DNA of 64,000 nt, from contig JAJFKR010000028.1 of assembly GCA_021773095.1 (NCBI GenBank), positions 154,905 to 218,904 of the forward strand, written 5' to 3'. Under the pieces are notes generated by a model that saw nothing but the letters and a program-made list of their open reading frames with translations, did no database searches and had not been told where the DNA came from. The position numbers and the translations under genes were made by a program. Of the stretch, positions 18,690 to 27,932 are shown in pieces. Source of the stretch: Woeseiaceae bacterium (GTDB taxonomy: Bacteria > Pseudomonadota > Gammaproteobacteria > Steroidobacterales > Woeseiaceae). How positions within the stretch are numbered: position 1 is the stretch's first letter; each line of letters opens with the position of its first letter.

Positions 18690-19423
18690 AATACTTGATC
18701 GCATTGAGTATCGGGCTTCTGACGGGGGCGATGCTGTTTGCCGTTGGCCTGACCATCAATCCGTTTATCAGCAAGCCACGGCTGTCCCCGTTGGCGGTGA
18801 CAGACTATCAGACCGTGACACTCACCTACTCCGGGATTGCATCGGACGGCATTGTTTTTACGAATGATGGCGAATCGCGAGTGCACCCGTATCCGGAAAA
18901 AATACTGCAGCTTTGGGAGGCACCGGTCCGCCAGACATCGGCGGCAGTAAAGGTACTGCGAGACGGACGTAATCAGGTTGCCGGTCTGGGCATTAAGATT
19001 TCATCGCTATCGGAGACGACGCGCTTATTCGAAGGCAAGGCGCTGGTCGACAGCGTTTGGTACGTGTATCTGCCAGGAAGAGGCAGCTTGTACATCGAGC
19101 AGACGGAAAACTATTGGGCTTATATGCGCGAGATCGTTCTTCCAGCGTATCGCAGTTCGGCGAATATCTGGAAAGGAACCTGGCTTGGGAATATGACGGC
19201 CGGGCCCGGCGCACTGGGCATTGCCAAGGTAACCGGCGGTTCAGGTGAATTCGCGGGCAAAGACATGTTGGGTGTGGAGTCTCTGTCAGTACGCGCCTGG
19301 CGTGTGGACGGCGGTCCGGTAGCAGCCGAAGGTCAATTGCTAATCGAATTGCCGCCCGATGTTATGGACGAGCCGGCGATCGATGACGCTTCAGATGAAG
19401 AGGTGTTCGCCGAAGAAGAATAA
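18686..19423 (+). CDS. Membrane-anchored protein of unknown function (related to previous gene)
   Basis: ATGA overlap with previous gene; N-terminal TM; acidic C-terminus DDASDEEVFAEEE. Confidence 0.55.
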   Translation: MKYLIALSIGLLTGAMLFAVGLTINPFISKPRLSPLAVTDYQTVTLTYSGIASDGIVFTNDGESRVHPYPEKILQLWEAPVRQTSAAVKVLRDGRNQVAGLGIKISSLSETTRLFEGKALVDSVWYVYLPGRGSLYIEQTENYWAYMREIVLPAYRSSANIWKGTWLGNMTAGPGALGIAKVTGGSGEFAGKDMLGVESLSVRAWRVDGGPVAAEGQLLIELPPDVMDEPAIDDASDEEVFAEEE

Positions 19424-19435
19424 TTCTTCTGTCGA

Positions 19436-20644
19436 TCACATTTCCTTAAGTTGCACCCCGGTATCAGCGAGCTCATCGCGATCGACAACGGTGTGTGCTG
19501 CAATCAAGGCTTTCGACTGCACAAATTCCTTCGGTGAATTGATAGCATCTGTTGCGATCAGCTTGTTATCTTTTAGATACATACAGGCGAATGATCGGTC
19601 GGCTGGATTTCCGCGTATGACGAAGTCGTCGAAACCCGTTGATAAGCCCGCGATCTGCAACTTCAGGTCATACTGATCGGACCAGAACCACGGCACCTGA
19701 GAGTAATGCGTTTCCTTGCCGCAGATATTATTAACGGCGGTCTTTGCCTGTTCGAGAGCGTTGTGTACGGATTCCAGTCGTAGCCGGCGGCCGAAGATCG
19801 AATTTGGGTGCGATGTGCAGTCACCGACGGCGTAAATGCTCGAGTCGGCTGTCTGGCACTGGTCGTCAACTACAATGCCGTTGTCGATGGCGAGACCAGC
19901 GTCTGCAGCCAGTTCGATATTTGGCACGATTCCGATACCAACCACAACAAAATCGGCAGAAATCAGGTCACCGTCCGCTGTTTCGACCGCGTTCGCTCGT
20001 TCGTCACCGTGGATCGCGGTGATGGCGGTCGAGAGGCGTAGTTTTACGCCCTGGCCGGTGTGTTCGATCTGGTAAAAATCCGAAGTTTCCGGCGAGACGA
20101 CGCGGCTCATCACGCGATCGGTCATTTCTACGACAGTAACTTCAAGGCCGGCTTGTCGAAGTACGGCAGCGACCTCAAGGCCGATGTAGCCGGCACCAAT
20201 AATCACGGCATTTTTCCTGGTTTGCAGCTCCGCCCGAATTTTGTCGACGTCTTCTATGCGTCGTAAATAATGCACGCCTTCGAGACCATCACCATCGATA
20301 CCCAGACGCCGAACTCTTGATCCGAGCGCGAGGATAAGTTTGTCGTAGGTAATATCGCCGCCGTCTGTATTCAGCATCTTGCGCTCGCGATCGATCGACG
20401 TGATATTCGTTTCGAGTCGCAGTTCTATTTGCGGATCGTCGTAAAAGCTCTCCGGTTTCAGATACAGACGCTCCAATGCGAGATCTCCCGCCAGAAATTT
20501 CTTCGACAACGGTGGCCGCTGGTAGGGCAAGTGGGCTTCGTCACCAACCAGAACAATTTGCCCGGCAAACTTCTGTTGTTTGAGTGATGCGACCAATTGT
20601 CCGGCGGCATGTCCGGCGCCTGCAATGACGATTCTTTCAGTCAC
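19436..20644 (-). CDS. NAD(P)/FAD-dependent ferredoxin reductase-like oxidoreductase
   Basis: IVIAGAGHAAGQLVASLKQQKFAGQIVLVGDEAHLPYQRPPLSKKFLAG..., rhodocoxin/putidaredoxin reductase type. Confidence 0.9.
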   Translation of the reverse strand: MTERIVIAGAGHAAGQLVASLKQQKFAGQIVLVGDEAHLPYQRPPLSKKFLAGDLALERLYLKPESFYDDPQIELRLETNITSIDRERKMLNTDGGDITYDKLILALGSRVRRLGIDGDGLEGVHYLRRIEDVDKIRAELQTRKNAVIIGAGYIGLEVAAVLRQAGLEVTVVEMTDRVMSRVVSPETSDFYQIEHTGQGVKLRLSTAITAIHGDERANAVETADGDLISADFVVVGIGIVPNIELAADAGLAIDNGIVVDDQCQTADSSIYAVGDCTSHPNSIFGRRLRLESVHNALEQAKTAVNNICGKETHYSQVPWFWSDQYDLKLQIAGLSTGFDDFVIRGNPADRSFACMYLKDNKLIATDAINSPKEFVQSKALIAAHTVVDRDELADTGVQLKEM

Positions 20645-20678
20645 GTAATATCTCCAGAACTTACAAAGTGGCGGCTGA

Positions 20679-23039
20679 CTAAGCGGGTACCAGCGGCCAG
20701 AGAATGGGCAGCAATACCATCACCGTAATAAACACGACGATTGTCAACGGCACGCCAACCTTCAGATAATCAACAAATCGATAGCCGCCCGGGCCCATTA
20801 CGAGAATATTGGCCGGGTGTGATATCGGGCTAGTGAAACTTGCCGAAGCCGCCATGGCAACCGCCATCATTGCGGTTTCCGGTTGTACTCCCATGTCTGA
20901 CATTGCGGACAAAACAATGGGTGACATGAGAACGACGAGGGCGGCGGTCGGGATTATCATGGTTGCCATCGCCGTCAAGATATACAGACCCATAATGACT
21001 GGCCACGGGCCGGCGTCGCCGAGCAATTCCATTACCTGATTGGCGAGAAAAGTCGCAGCGCCACTCTCCTGCATGGCGGTACCGAGCGGTAGCATTCCGG
21101 CTATCAGAAAAATGGCTCGCCAGTCGATTGCCCGGTAAGCCTGTTCCATATTCAGACAACCCGTCAGAACCATGATTGTGCCGCCGATTACCGCGGCGAC
21201 GGAAATTGGCGCATAGCCTGCCATCACTGCGCCGATAACGGCCGTCATGATGAACGCAGCTAACGGCGCTCGTCGCGTGTCTGGCGGTTCCTGCCCCAGC
21301 GGCGTCAGCACCAGGAAATCTGAATCGGACGACAGTAGTTGCAGGCGATAACGGGGGCCCAGGAGCAGTAGCGCATCGCCGATCTGCAATCGCTCGTCAG
21401 CGAGTTCAGTGCCGATTGTCTCGCCCTCACGCCAAATGCCTGCCAGTTCGATGCCGTAACGTTCGCGAAAATTCAACTCGCCGACCGTCCTGCCGGCCAA
21501 AGAAGTACGGGGGTCCAGTGTGGCATCCATGAGAGTCAGACGTTCGGATTCGAGTGTGCCGAGGTTGCCGGGCACTTTCGTATCTATTTCAAGTTCCTGC
21601 ATACCGCGCAACACGTCGAGATCGCTTTGCTGGCCTTCGATGAGCAACAAGTCTCCGCCGAGCAAAACCTCATCGCCGCGTGGCATGACCCTGAGCTCTC
21701 CATCACGGAATACTGCGATGAGGCGAAAATCAAAGACATCCGCGAGCCGGCTCTTGTTGAGTGTCTCCTGCACCAGATCACTTTCTTTCGGTACCCGGAC
21801 AACGAACATGCGCTCGTCGGTTTGATAGGTTTTTCGAAGCTCGTCGGGTGTGTAGATCGTGACGTCCTGAAAGTCCGAAAACTTTTCGAGATGCGATATG
21901 GCGTCAACTTCACCCTGAACGAGAATCTGGTCTCCTGCTCGGATAGGCACGTAGGCAAGATTCGTCAGACGATAGCCGTCTTTGCGCAGGATACCGACAA
22001 CAGCCACGTCGAAACGCGATCTGAACGATGCATGACGGATCAATTCGGACACAACCGGTGATCCTTCCGTCACTACTACAGACGCATAGACAACCTTCGA
22101 AGCGACCATGGATTTGAGGACGGACGATTCGCGCTCGATAACGAGGTCGCTCCAGCGTTGCAGCTCACGAAACTGATCGAGTCGACCCTGCACCAGTAAA
22201 CCATCACCGCCGCGAATTACCGTTTGACGTCCGGGCAAGGTCTCGTTTCGGCCGCTCCGAAACAGCGATAATATGATCAGCCCGGTCGACGCTCCGATGC
22301 GAGATTCGGCCAGCGTCTTCCCGACCAGAACCGAGTTCCTCGGTACGTGCATGACAAAGGTGCGTTCTTGTAATTTGTATAATGATCGCAAGCTGCGCTG
22401 GCTGACGTGTTTGTCGCTTTTGGCGCCTCCTTTAGGCAACATGAAACGTCCACCCACAACAACGAATAACACGCCGATTACCATGACGATGCCGCCGAGC
22501 GGTGTGAAATCGAACAGTGCGAACGGCTCGTAGCCGCCCAGTACCAGCGACTCGCTGATCAGCAGGTTTGGTGGCGTACCAATCAGGGTCATGAGACCGC
22601 CTAACAACGTCGAATACGCCAGCGGCATTAACAATCTGGACGCGGCTACGCCAGTTCTTCTCGCTACTTCAACGACGACGGGAAGCATGAGCGCCGCGAC
22701 ACCGATATTATTCATGAACGCTGACAAGACTGCGCCGGTCACCATTATCACAAAGATCAAAGTGACTTCGCGATGGCCGCCAATACGCATGACCTGTCTG
22801 CCAATGATGTCGGCAATACCCGTCCGCGTGAGCCCCTCGCTGAGAATGAACATGGCCCAGACGGTGATGACTGCGCTATTGCTGAAGCCCGCGAACGCCT
22901 GATTTGAGTCAACCAGACCGGTGATGGCCAGTGATCCGAGAACCAGCATTGCGACGAGGTCCATACGGATGATCTCACTGATAAAAAGTATCAGCGAAAT
23001 AACCAAAATGCCGAGGACCAGCGAGATCTCGAACGTCAT
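20679..23039 (-). CDS. SLC13 family permease with central RCK_C (TrkA_C) repeats
   Basis: TM-rich ends (CitMHS/SLC13 fold: TPPNLLISESLVLGGYEPFALFDFTPLG) and a soluble insert of TrkA_C-like repeats. Confidence 0.88.
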   Translation of the reverse strand: MTFEISLVLGILVISLILFISEIIRMDLVAMLVLGSLAITGLVDSNQAFAGFSNSAVITVWAMFILSEGLTRTGIADIIGRQVMRIGGHREVTLIFVIMVTGAVLSAFMNNIGVAALMLPVVVEVARRTGVAASRLLMPLAYSTLLGGLMTLIGTPPNLLISESLVLGGYEPFALFDFTPLGGIVMVIGVLFVVVGGRFMLPKGGAKSDKHVSQRSLRSLYKLQERTFVMHVPRNSVLVGKTLAESRIGASTGLIILSLFRSGRNETLPGRQTVIRGGDGLLVQGRLDQFRELQRWSDLVIERESSVLKSMVASKVVYASVVVTEGSPVVSELIRHASFRSRFDVAVVGILRKDGYRLTNLAYVPIRAGDQILVQGEVDAISHLEKFSDFQDVTIYTPDELRKTYQTDERMFVVRVPKESDLVQETLNKSRLADVFDFRLIAVFRDGELRVMPRGDEVLLGGDLLLIEGQQSDLDVLRGMQELEIDTKVPGNLGTLESERLTLMDATLDPRTSLAGRTVGELNFRERYGIELAGIWREGETIGTELADERLQIGDALLLLGPRYRLQLLSSDSDFLVLTPLGQEPPDTRRAPLAAFIMTAVIGAVMAGYAPISVAAVIGGTIMVLTGCLNMEQAYRAIDWRAIFLIAGMLPLGTAMQESGAATFLANQVMELLGDAGPWPVIMGLYILTAMATMIIPTAALVVLMSPIVLSAMSDMGVQPETAMMAVAMAASASFTSPISHPANILVMGPGGYRFVDYLKVGVPLTIVVFITVMVLLPILWPLVPA

Positions 23040-23150
23040 GCGTTTATTCTTCGGTGCTTTGCAGGTTCAAAACGGGGATTCACCTTGTTTATACACGACA
23101 TGGCGTAACATAGTAATGTGTGCTTTGAAGACAATCCTGCGCAGCAAGCC

Positions 23151-24029
23151 ATGGCCGACATCGGCAAATACAAAACCACCGTAACGAAAAAGAGACGTTC
23201 GATGTCTGTTCGGGGCATCGACTATTGCATTCATGAGTGGGGTGACGAGGAAGCGCCGCTTTTTTTTTACCTGCATGGATTGGGCGATACGGGTGCGACA
23301 TTTCAGTTTGTGGTTGACGCGCTCAAGTCCGACTGGCGGGTCCTTGCACCGGACTGGCGAGGCTTCGGACGCACATTACACCGCACTCACGCATACTGGT
23401 TTCCGGATTACCTGGCCGACCTGCACGAATTGTTGAATAGCCACTCACCGGACAGGCCTGCAGTCCTTGTGGGCCATAGCATGGGCGCCAATATTGCTTC
23501 ACTGTACGCGGGGGCGATGCCGGAGCGCGTGAGCGCGATCGTCAATATTGAGGGCTTTGGACTGGCCGACTCCGATCCGCACGATGCGCCGCGAAGATAT
23601 CGCGACTGGCTTGAGGCCGGTCAAACGACGCCGGTTTTTTCAACCTATCCGGATTACGCGAAGCTGGCGGGTAAAATACGAAAACGAAGTCCGGCCCTCA
23701 GTGCGGCGCAGGCAGATTTTGTGGCCCGGGAATGGGCTGTGGAAGACAAGGGAGTAATTCGACTACGCGCGGATCCGATCCACAAGTTGCCGAACGCCGT
23801 TCTGTACCGGCGCGCCGAGGCAGAGGCTTGCTGGCGGGATATCAGCGCCGCAATGCTGTTCGTCAGTGGTGAAATCAGTCCATTTGCCAGCCAGTTAGGC
23901 AATGTGGATGCGCTGCCGTTTCCTCGGGCCCGGACGTGCACCATTCCAAAGGTGGGTCACATGATTCATTTCGAAGCGCCGGTAACTCTGGCAACGCAAA
24001 TCGAGCGATTCCTGCAACAAACCTTGTAA
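23151..24029 (+). CDS. Alpha/beta hydrolase
   Basis: HGLGDTGATF, VGHSMGANIA nucleophile elbow, terminal KVGHMIHFEAP. Confidence 0.88.
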   Translation: MADIGKYKTTVTKKRRSMSVRGIDYCIHEWGDEEAPLFFYLHGLGDTGATFQFVVDALKSDWRVLAPDWRGFGRTLHRTHAYWFPDYLADLHELLNSHSPDRPAVLVGHSMGANIASLYAGAMPERVSAIVNIEGFGLADSDPHDAPRRYRDWLEAGQTTPVFSTYPDYAKLAGKIRKRSPALSAAQADFVAREWAVEDKGVIRLRADPIHKLPNAVLYRRAEAEACWRDISAAMLFVSGEISPFASQLGNVDALPFPRARTCTIPKVGHMIHFEAPVTLATQIERFLQQTL

Positions 24030-24041
24030 ATACATACAGTA

Positions 24042-24057
24042 CTGTATAAAAATACAG
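24042..24057. promoter_or_regulatory. LexA (SOS) box CTGTATAAAAATACAG
   Basis: CTGT-N8-ACAG in context TACTGTATAAAAATACAGAT, 14 nt upstream of the helicase ATG. Confidence 0.8.
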
Positions 24058-24070
24058 ATTTTTGCGAGGA

Positions 24071-26176
24071 ATGTCCGTGCAGGTTGTAACGCAGACTTTC
24101 GATCACCTGGGAATGCTGAATTCGGCGCAAAGGCAGGCTGCGGAATACGGCAGGGCCTCGGCAGGTGGCGGTTTTACATCGGGGCCGCTGCTGGTTATCG
24201 CCGGAGCCGGTACCGGCAAAACCATGACGCTCGCACATCGCGTTGCGCATCTCGTGATTTCGGGTGTGGATCCGGAACGCATATTGCTACTGACTTTTAC
24301 GCGCCGGGCTTCTGACGAGATGACCCGCCGGGTGGAGTCGATCGTGCGTGTGGCTACGAAAGGTCAGCCGACGGTAGCACTGCCCGCGTCCGGCCTGCCC
24401 TGGTCCGGAACATTTCACTCGGTGGCCAATCGTCTGTTGCGAAGGTTTGCACAAAATATGGGACTCGATCCCGGATTTTCGGTGCTGGATCGTGGCGATG
24501 CGGCGGACACCCTGGACGTCGTACGCCACGAACTGAAACTGACGCGTACCTCGCGGCGCTTTCCGAAGAAAGATACCTGTCTGGCGATTTACTCGCGCTG
24601 CGTTAACACCGAGAAACCATTGGCGGAAACATTGCACACCACCTATCCGTGGTGCGCTGACTGGGCCGATGAGCTAGCCGAGCTGTTTCGGCATTACGTG
24701 TTGCGCAAGCAGCAAACCCAGACCCTGGATTACGACGATCTGCTGTTGTACTGGAGTCACCTTGTTGCGGAGCGGGAGTTTGCAGAGGAGATTGGATCGT
24801 CGTTTGACCATGTGCTGGTGGATGAGTATCAGGATACAAATCTTGTGCAAGCGAAAATCCTTAACGCCCTGAAGCCCGATGGAAATGGGATGACGGTAGT
24901 CGGTGATGACGCGCAATCCATTTATTCCTTTCGCGCTGCCGATGTGGAGAATATTCTTTGTTTTCCTGAGCAGTACATACCCGCAGCACAGGTCATTACG
25001 TTGGAGCAGAACTATCGCTCCACACAACCCGTTCTCGACAGTGCAAATTGTCTGATCGCCGAAAGCGAGCGACACTATCGGAAGAATCTTTATTCCGAGC
25101 GCCAGGATGGCGCCAAGCCGCGCTACGTTACCGTGGAGGACAGTGATGCCGAAGCGGAATACGTCGTTGAGTCGATTCTCGAAAATCGTGAACTGGGCAT
25201 GCAACTAAAAGAGCAGGCCGTATTATTCCGCGGCTCTCATCACAGCGATCGGCTCGAACTCGAACTCGTACGGCGAAATATTCCCTATGTTAAATACGGC
25301 GGCCTAAAGTTTCTTGAGGCAGCGCACGTCAAGGATTTGTTGTCGGTTCTGAAGTGGGCTGAGAACCCAAAGAATGAAGTCGCGGCTTTTCGAGTATTGA
25401 AATTATTGCCCGGTATGGGGCCCGCAAACGCGACGCGGTGCTTTGAGTATCTGACCGCCGGTGATTATATATTTTCGACCTTAGTTGAGTTTCGTGCGCC
25501 CGCTGCGGCCAGTAACGACTGGTTGGCGTTTTGCGAGTTACTGGAATTATTATCGGATGCGAAGTTTGATGAGCAACAGTGGCAGTCGCAACTGGCCGCT
25601 GTACGCCGCTGGTACCAGCCGCATCTCGAGCGAATCTACGATGGACTGGATACCCGCGAAGCAGATCTCGAACAGCTTGAACAGATTTCGGGTCGCTATC
25701 CAACCCGCGAACGATTTCTGACCGAGCTCACGTTGAATCCACCTTCCGCGGCGGGAGACCTCGCCGGAGACCCGTTACTCGACGAGGATTACCTTATCCT
25801 GTCGACGGTGCACTCCGCAAAAGGACAGGAATGGGAATCGGTTTTCGTGCTGAATGTATCGGATGGTAATTTTCCATCGGAGTTTGCAGCCGGCAAATCG
25901 GAAATGATCGAAGAAGAACGTCGCTTATTGTACGTTGCAATGACTCGGGCGAAACAGTCGCTGTCACTGATTGCACCGTTGCGTTATCACGTTACTCAGC
26001 AAAAAAGGGGCGGGGACAAACACGTTTACGGTGCGCGCAGCCGCTTTATGTCGGAGTCGCTGCTTGCAACTATGGACAAGTGTTTTGCGGGGCGCCCCGA
26101 GGATTGTGCCGGTCAATTCAGGATTCGAGGCGACAAACAGATTGATGTTGCTGCCCGGATGCGGGAGATGTGGTAA
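24071..26176 (+). CDS. UvrD/Rep-type ATP-dependent DNA helicase
   Basis: LNSAQRQAAEY, AGAGTGKTMTLAHRVAHL, VDEYQDTNLVQAKIL, VVGDDAQSIYSFRAA, TVHSAKGQEWESVFV. Confidence 0.92.
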   Translation: MSVQVVTQTFDHLGMLNSAQRQAAEYGRASAGGGFTSGPLLVIAGAGTGKTMTLAHRVAHLVISGVDPERILLLTFTRRASDEMTRRVESIVRVATKGQPTVALPASGLPWSGTFHSVANRLLRRFAQNMGLDPGFSVLDRGDAADTLDVVRHELKLTRTSRRFPKKDTCLAIYSRCVNTEKPLAETLHTTYPWCADWADELAELFRHYVLRKQQTQTLDYDDLLLYWSHLVAEREFAEEIGSSFDHVLVDEYQDTNLVQAKILNALKPDGNGMTVVGDDAQSIYSFRAADVENILCFPEQYIPAAQVITLEQNYRSTQPVLDSANCLIAESERHYRKNLYSERQDGAKPRYVTVEDSDAEAEYVVESILENRELGMQLKEQAVLFRGSHHSDRLELELVRRNIPYVKYGGLKFLEAAHVKDLLSVLKWAENPKNEVAAFRVLKLLPGMGPANATRCFEYLTAGDYIFSTLVEFRAPAAASNDWLAFCELLELLSDAKFDEQQWQSQLAAVRRWYQPHLERIYDGLDTREADLEQLEQISGRYPTRERFLTELTLNPPSAAGDLAGDPLLDEDYLILSTVHSAKGQEWESVFVLNVSDGNFPSEFAAGKSEMIEEERRLLYVAMTRAKQSLSLIAPLRYHVTQQKRGGDKHVYGARSRFMSESLLATMDKCFAGRPEDCAGQFRIRGDKQIDVAARMREMW

Positions 26177-26207
26177 AAAAATGGCGGTGGCCGGGGCCAC
26201 CGCCATT
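26175..26207 (-). terminator. Rho-independent terminator for the minus strand (ilvA), overlapping the helicase stop codon
   Basis: AATGGCGGTGGCC / GGCCACCGCCATT 13-bp stem; on the minus strand followed by TTTTTT. Confidence 0.8.
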
Positions 26208-26312
26208 CAGGTACGAAACAAACAGCATAAGGGATAGTTTGTTTGTTACGTTTTACATGATCATAAGATGCTCAAAGTGCCAAAAAGGTTGCAATCAAAA
26301 TGGCATAAGGCA

Positions 26313-27884
26313 TTACGACAAGAACATCTTGTAAGCCGGGTTGTCACTTTCTTCCCAGTACATGTATCCAAGCCTGGCCAGATGGGCTTCGAGTTTGTCG
26401 GTTTCCGTCGCTGGTACGTCGATGCCGGCGAGCACACGGCCGTGATCAGATCCATGATTGCGGTAGTGAAACAAACTGATATTCCAGTCAGTACCGACCG
26501 CATTCAGGAATTCGAGCAATGCGCCGGGTCGTTCCGGAAATTCAAACCGAAAAAGACGTTCGTTTTGTACCTTTACCGATCGCCCGCCCACCATGTGTCG
26601 AACATGTAGCTTGGCCATCTCGTTGTTACTGAGATCAACGACTGGAAAACCCGCACTCGAAAGATCTGTCAGTAGTGCGCTGGCTTCTGGCTGACCACCG
26701 GACAATTGCACCCCAACAAAAATATGCGCCTTTTTCATGTCAGCGTAGCGATAATTAAACTCAGTGATACTGCGACGGCCGAGGACCTCGCAAAAATGAC
26801 GGAAGCTGCCTGGCTTCTCCGGTATTTCGACAGCGATCAGCATCTCGGTTTGATCACCGACGGCGGCACGCTCTGCAATATGCCGCAGACGATCGAAGTT
26901 AACGTTGGCTCCGCAACTAATGGTGACCAGCGTCTGGCCGCTGAGCTTGTTCTCGGCGACATACTTTTTTACCCCGGCGACAGCCAGTCCACCGGCGGGC
27001 TCAACGATGGATCGCGTGTCTTCGAATATATCGCGAATGGCCGCACAGCATTGATCGGTGTCGACTGTGATGATCTCGTCCACGAACTCCTGACACAGCC
27101 GGAATGTCTCGTCGCCAACACGGCGCACAGCGACACCGTCCGCGAAAATACCGACATGATCTAACGATACCGGTTCACCGGCAGCCAGAGAGTCCCTCAT
27201 CGCCGCGGAGTCGTCGGGCTCGACGCCAATAATACGGATATTCGGGTGCTGCAGTTTGATGCAGGTGGCGATGCCCGCGATCAGACCACCGCCACCGATC
27301 GGAACAAAAATGGCATCTATTTCGCTGCCGGTCTGTTTGAGTATTTCTGCACCGATCGTACCCTGACCCGCTATCACGGCCGGATCGTCGAAGGGGTGAA
27401 TGAAGGTCAATTGTTGTTCGGCCTCAAGCAGGCGCGCGTGCGCATAGGCATCGTCGTAGGCATCACCGCTAAGAACCACTTCGCCACCCAACGCCCGTAC
27501 GGCATCGACTTTAATCGATTGTGTGGTGATCGGCATTACGATAACGGCGCGAACACCCCTTTTCCTGGCGGCCAGCGCCACTCCTTGCGCGTGATTACCC
27601 GCTGAGCTACAAATTACGCCGTTGCCGAGTTCCGTATCAGTCAGCCCGGCGATTTTGTTGTAAGCACCACGTAGCTTGAATGAGAACACAGGTTGCAGGT
27701 CTTCGCGCTTCATCAGAACACGGTTTCCCAGCCGCGCCGAGAGATTGTTCGCGACCTCGAGTGGCGTCTCGATCGCGACCTCGTAAACGCTCGCGTCGCG
27801 GATTAGGTCCAGGTAGTTGATGGCGTCCATCTCGCGGTTATCGCATACCGTGCCCGCTACCGCAAAGGTAGCATTGGTAATCAT
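26313..27884 (-). CDS. ilvA: Threonine ammonia-lyase, biosynthetic (true start may be 27830)
   Basis: TPLEVANNLSARLGNRVLMKREDLQPVFSFKLRGAYNKI, SSAGNHAQGVA, C-terminal ACT-like domains. Confidence 0.92.
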   Translation of the reverse strand: MITNATFAVAGTVCDNREMDAINYLDLIRDASVYEVAIETPLEVANNLSARLGNRVLMKREDLQPVFSFKLRGAYNKIAGLTDTELGNGVICSSAGNHAQGVALAARKRGVRAVIVMPITTQSIKVDAVRALGGEVVLSGDAYDDAYAHARLLEAEQQLTFIHPFDDPAVIAGQGTIGAEILKQTGSEIDAIFVPIGGGGLIAGIATCIKLQHPNIRIIGVEPDDSAAMRDSLAAGEPVSLDHVGIFADGVAVRRVGDETFRLCQEFVDEIITVDTDQCCAAIRDIFEDTRSIVEPAGGLAVAGVKKYVAENKLSGQTLVTISCGANVNFDRLRHIAERAAVGDQTEMLIAVEIPEKPGSFRHFCEVLGRRSITEFNYRYADMKKAHIFVGVQLSGGQPEASALLTDLSSAGFPVVDLSNNEMAKLHVRHMVGGRSVKVQNERLFRFEFPERPGALLEFLNAVGTDWNISLFHYRNHGSDHGRVLAGIDVPATETDKLEAHLARLGYMYWEESDNPAYKMFLS

Positions 27885-27932
27885 TAATAGACCCTTTCAT
27901 AATGTGGCTTCCGAGCAACCAGGATCGACCTT

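Noticed and set aside
23966-24250. 94-aa minus-strand ORF over the helicase promoter
   Set aside because: Overlaps the LexA box and helicase start; no ribosome binding site or family match.
26706-27164. 152-aa plus-strand ORF
   Set aside because: Antisense to ilvA; no independent coding evidence.
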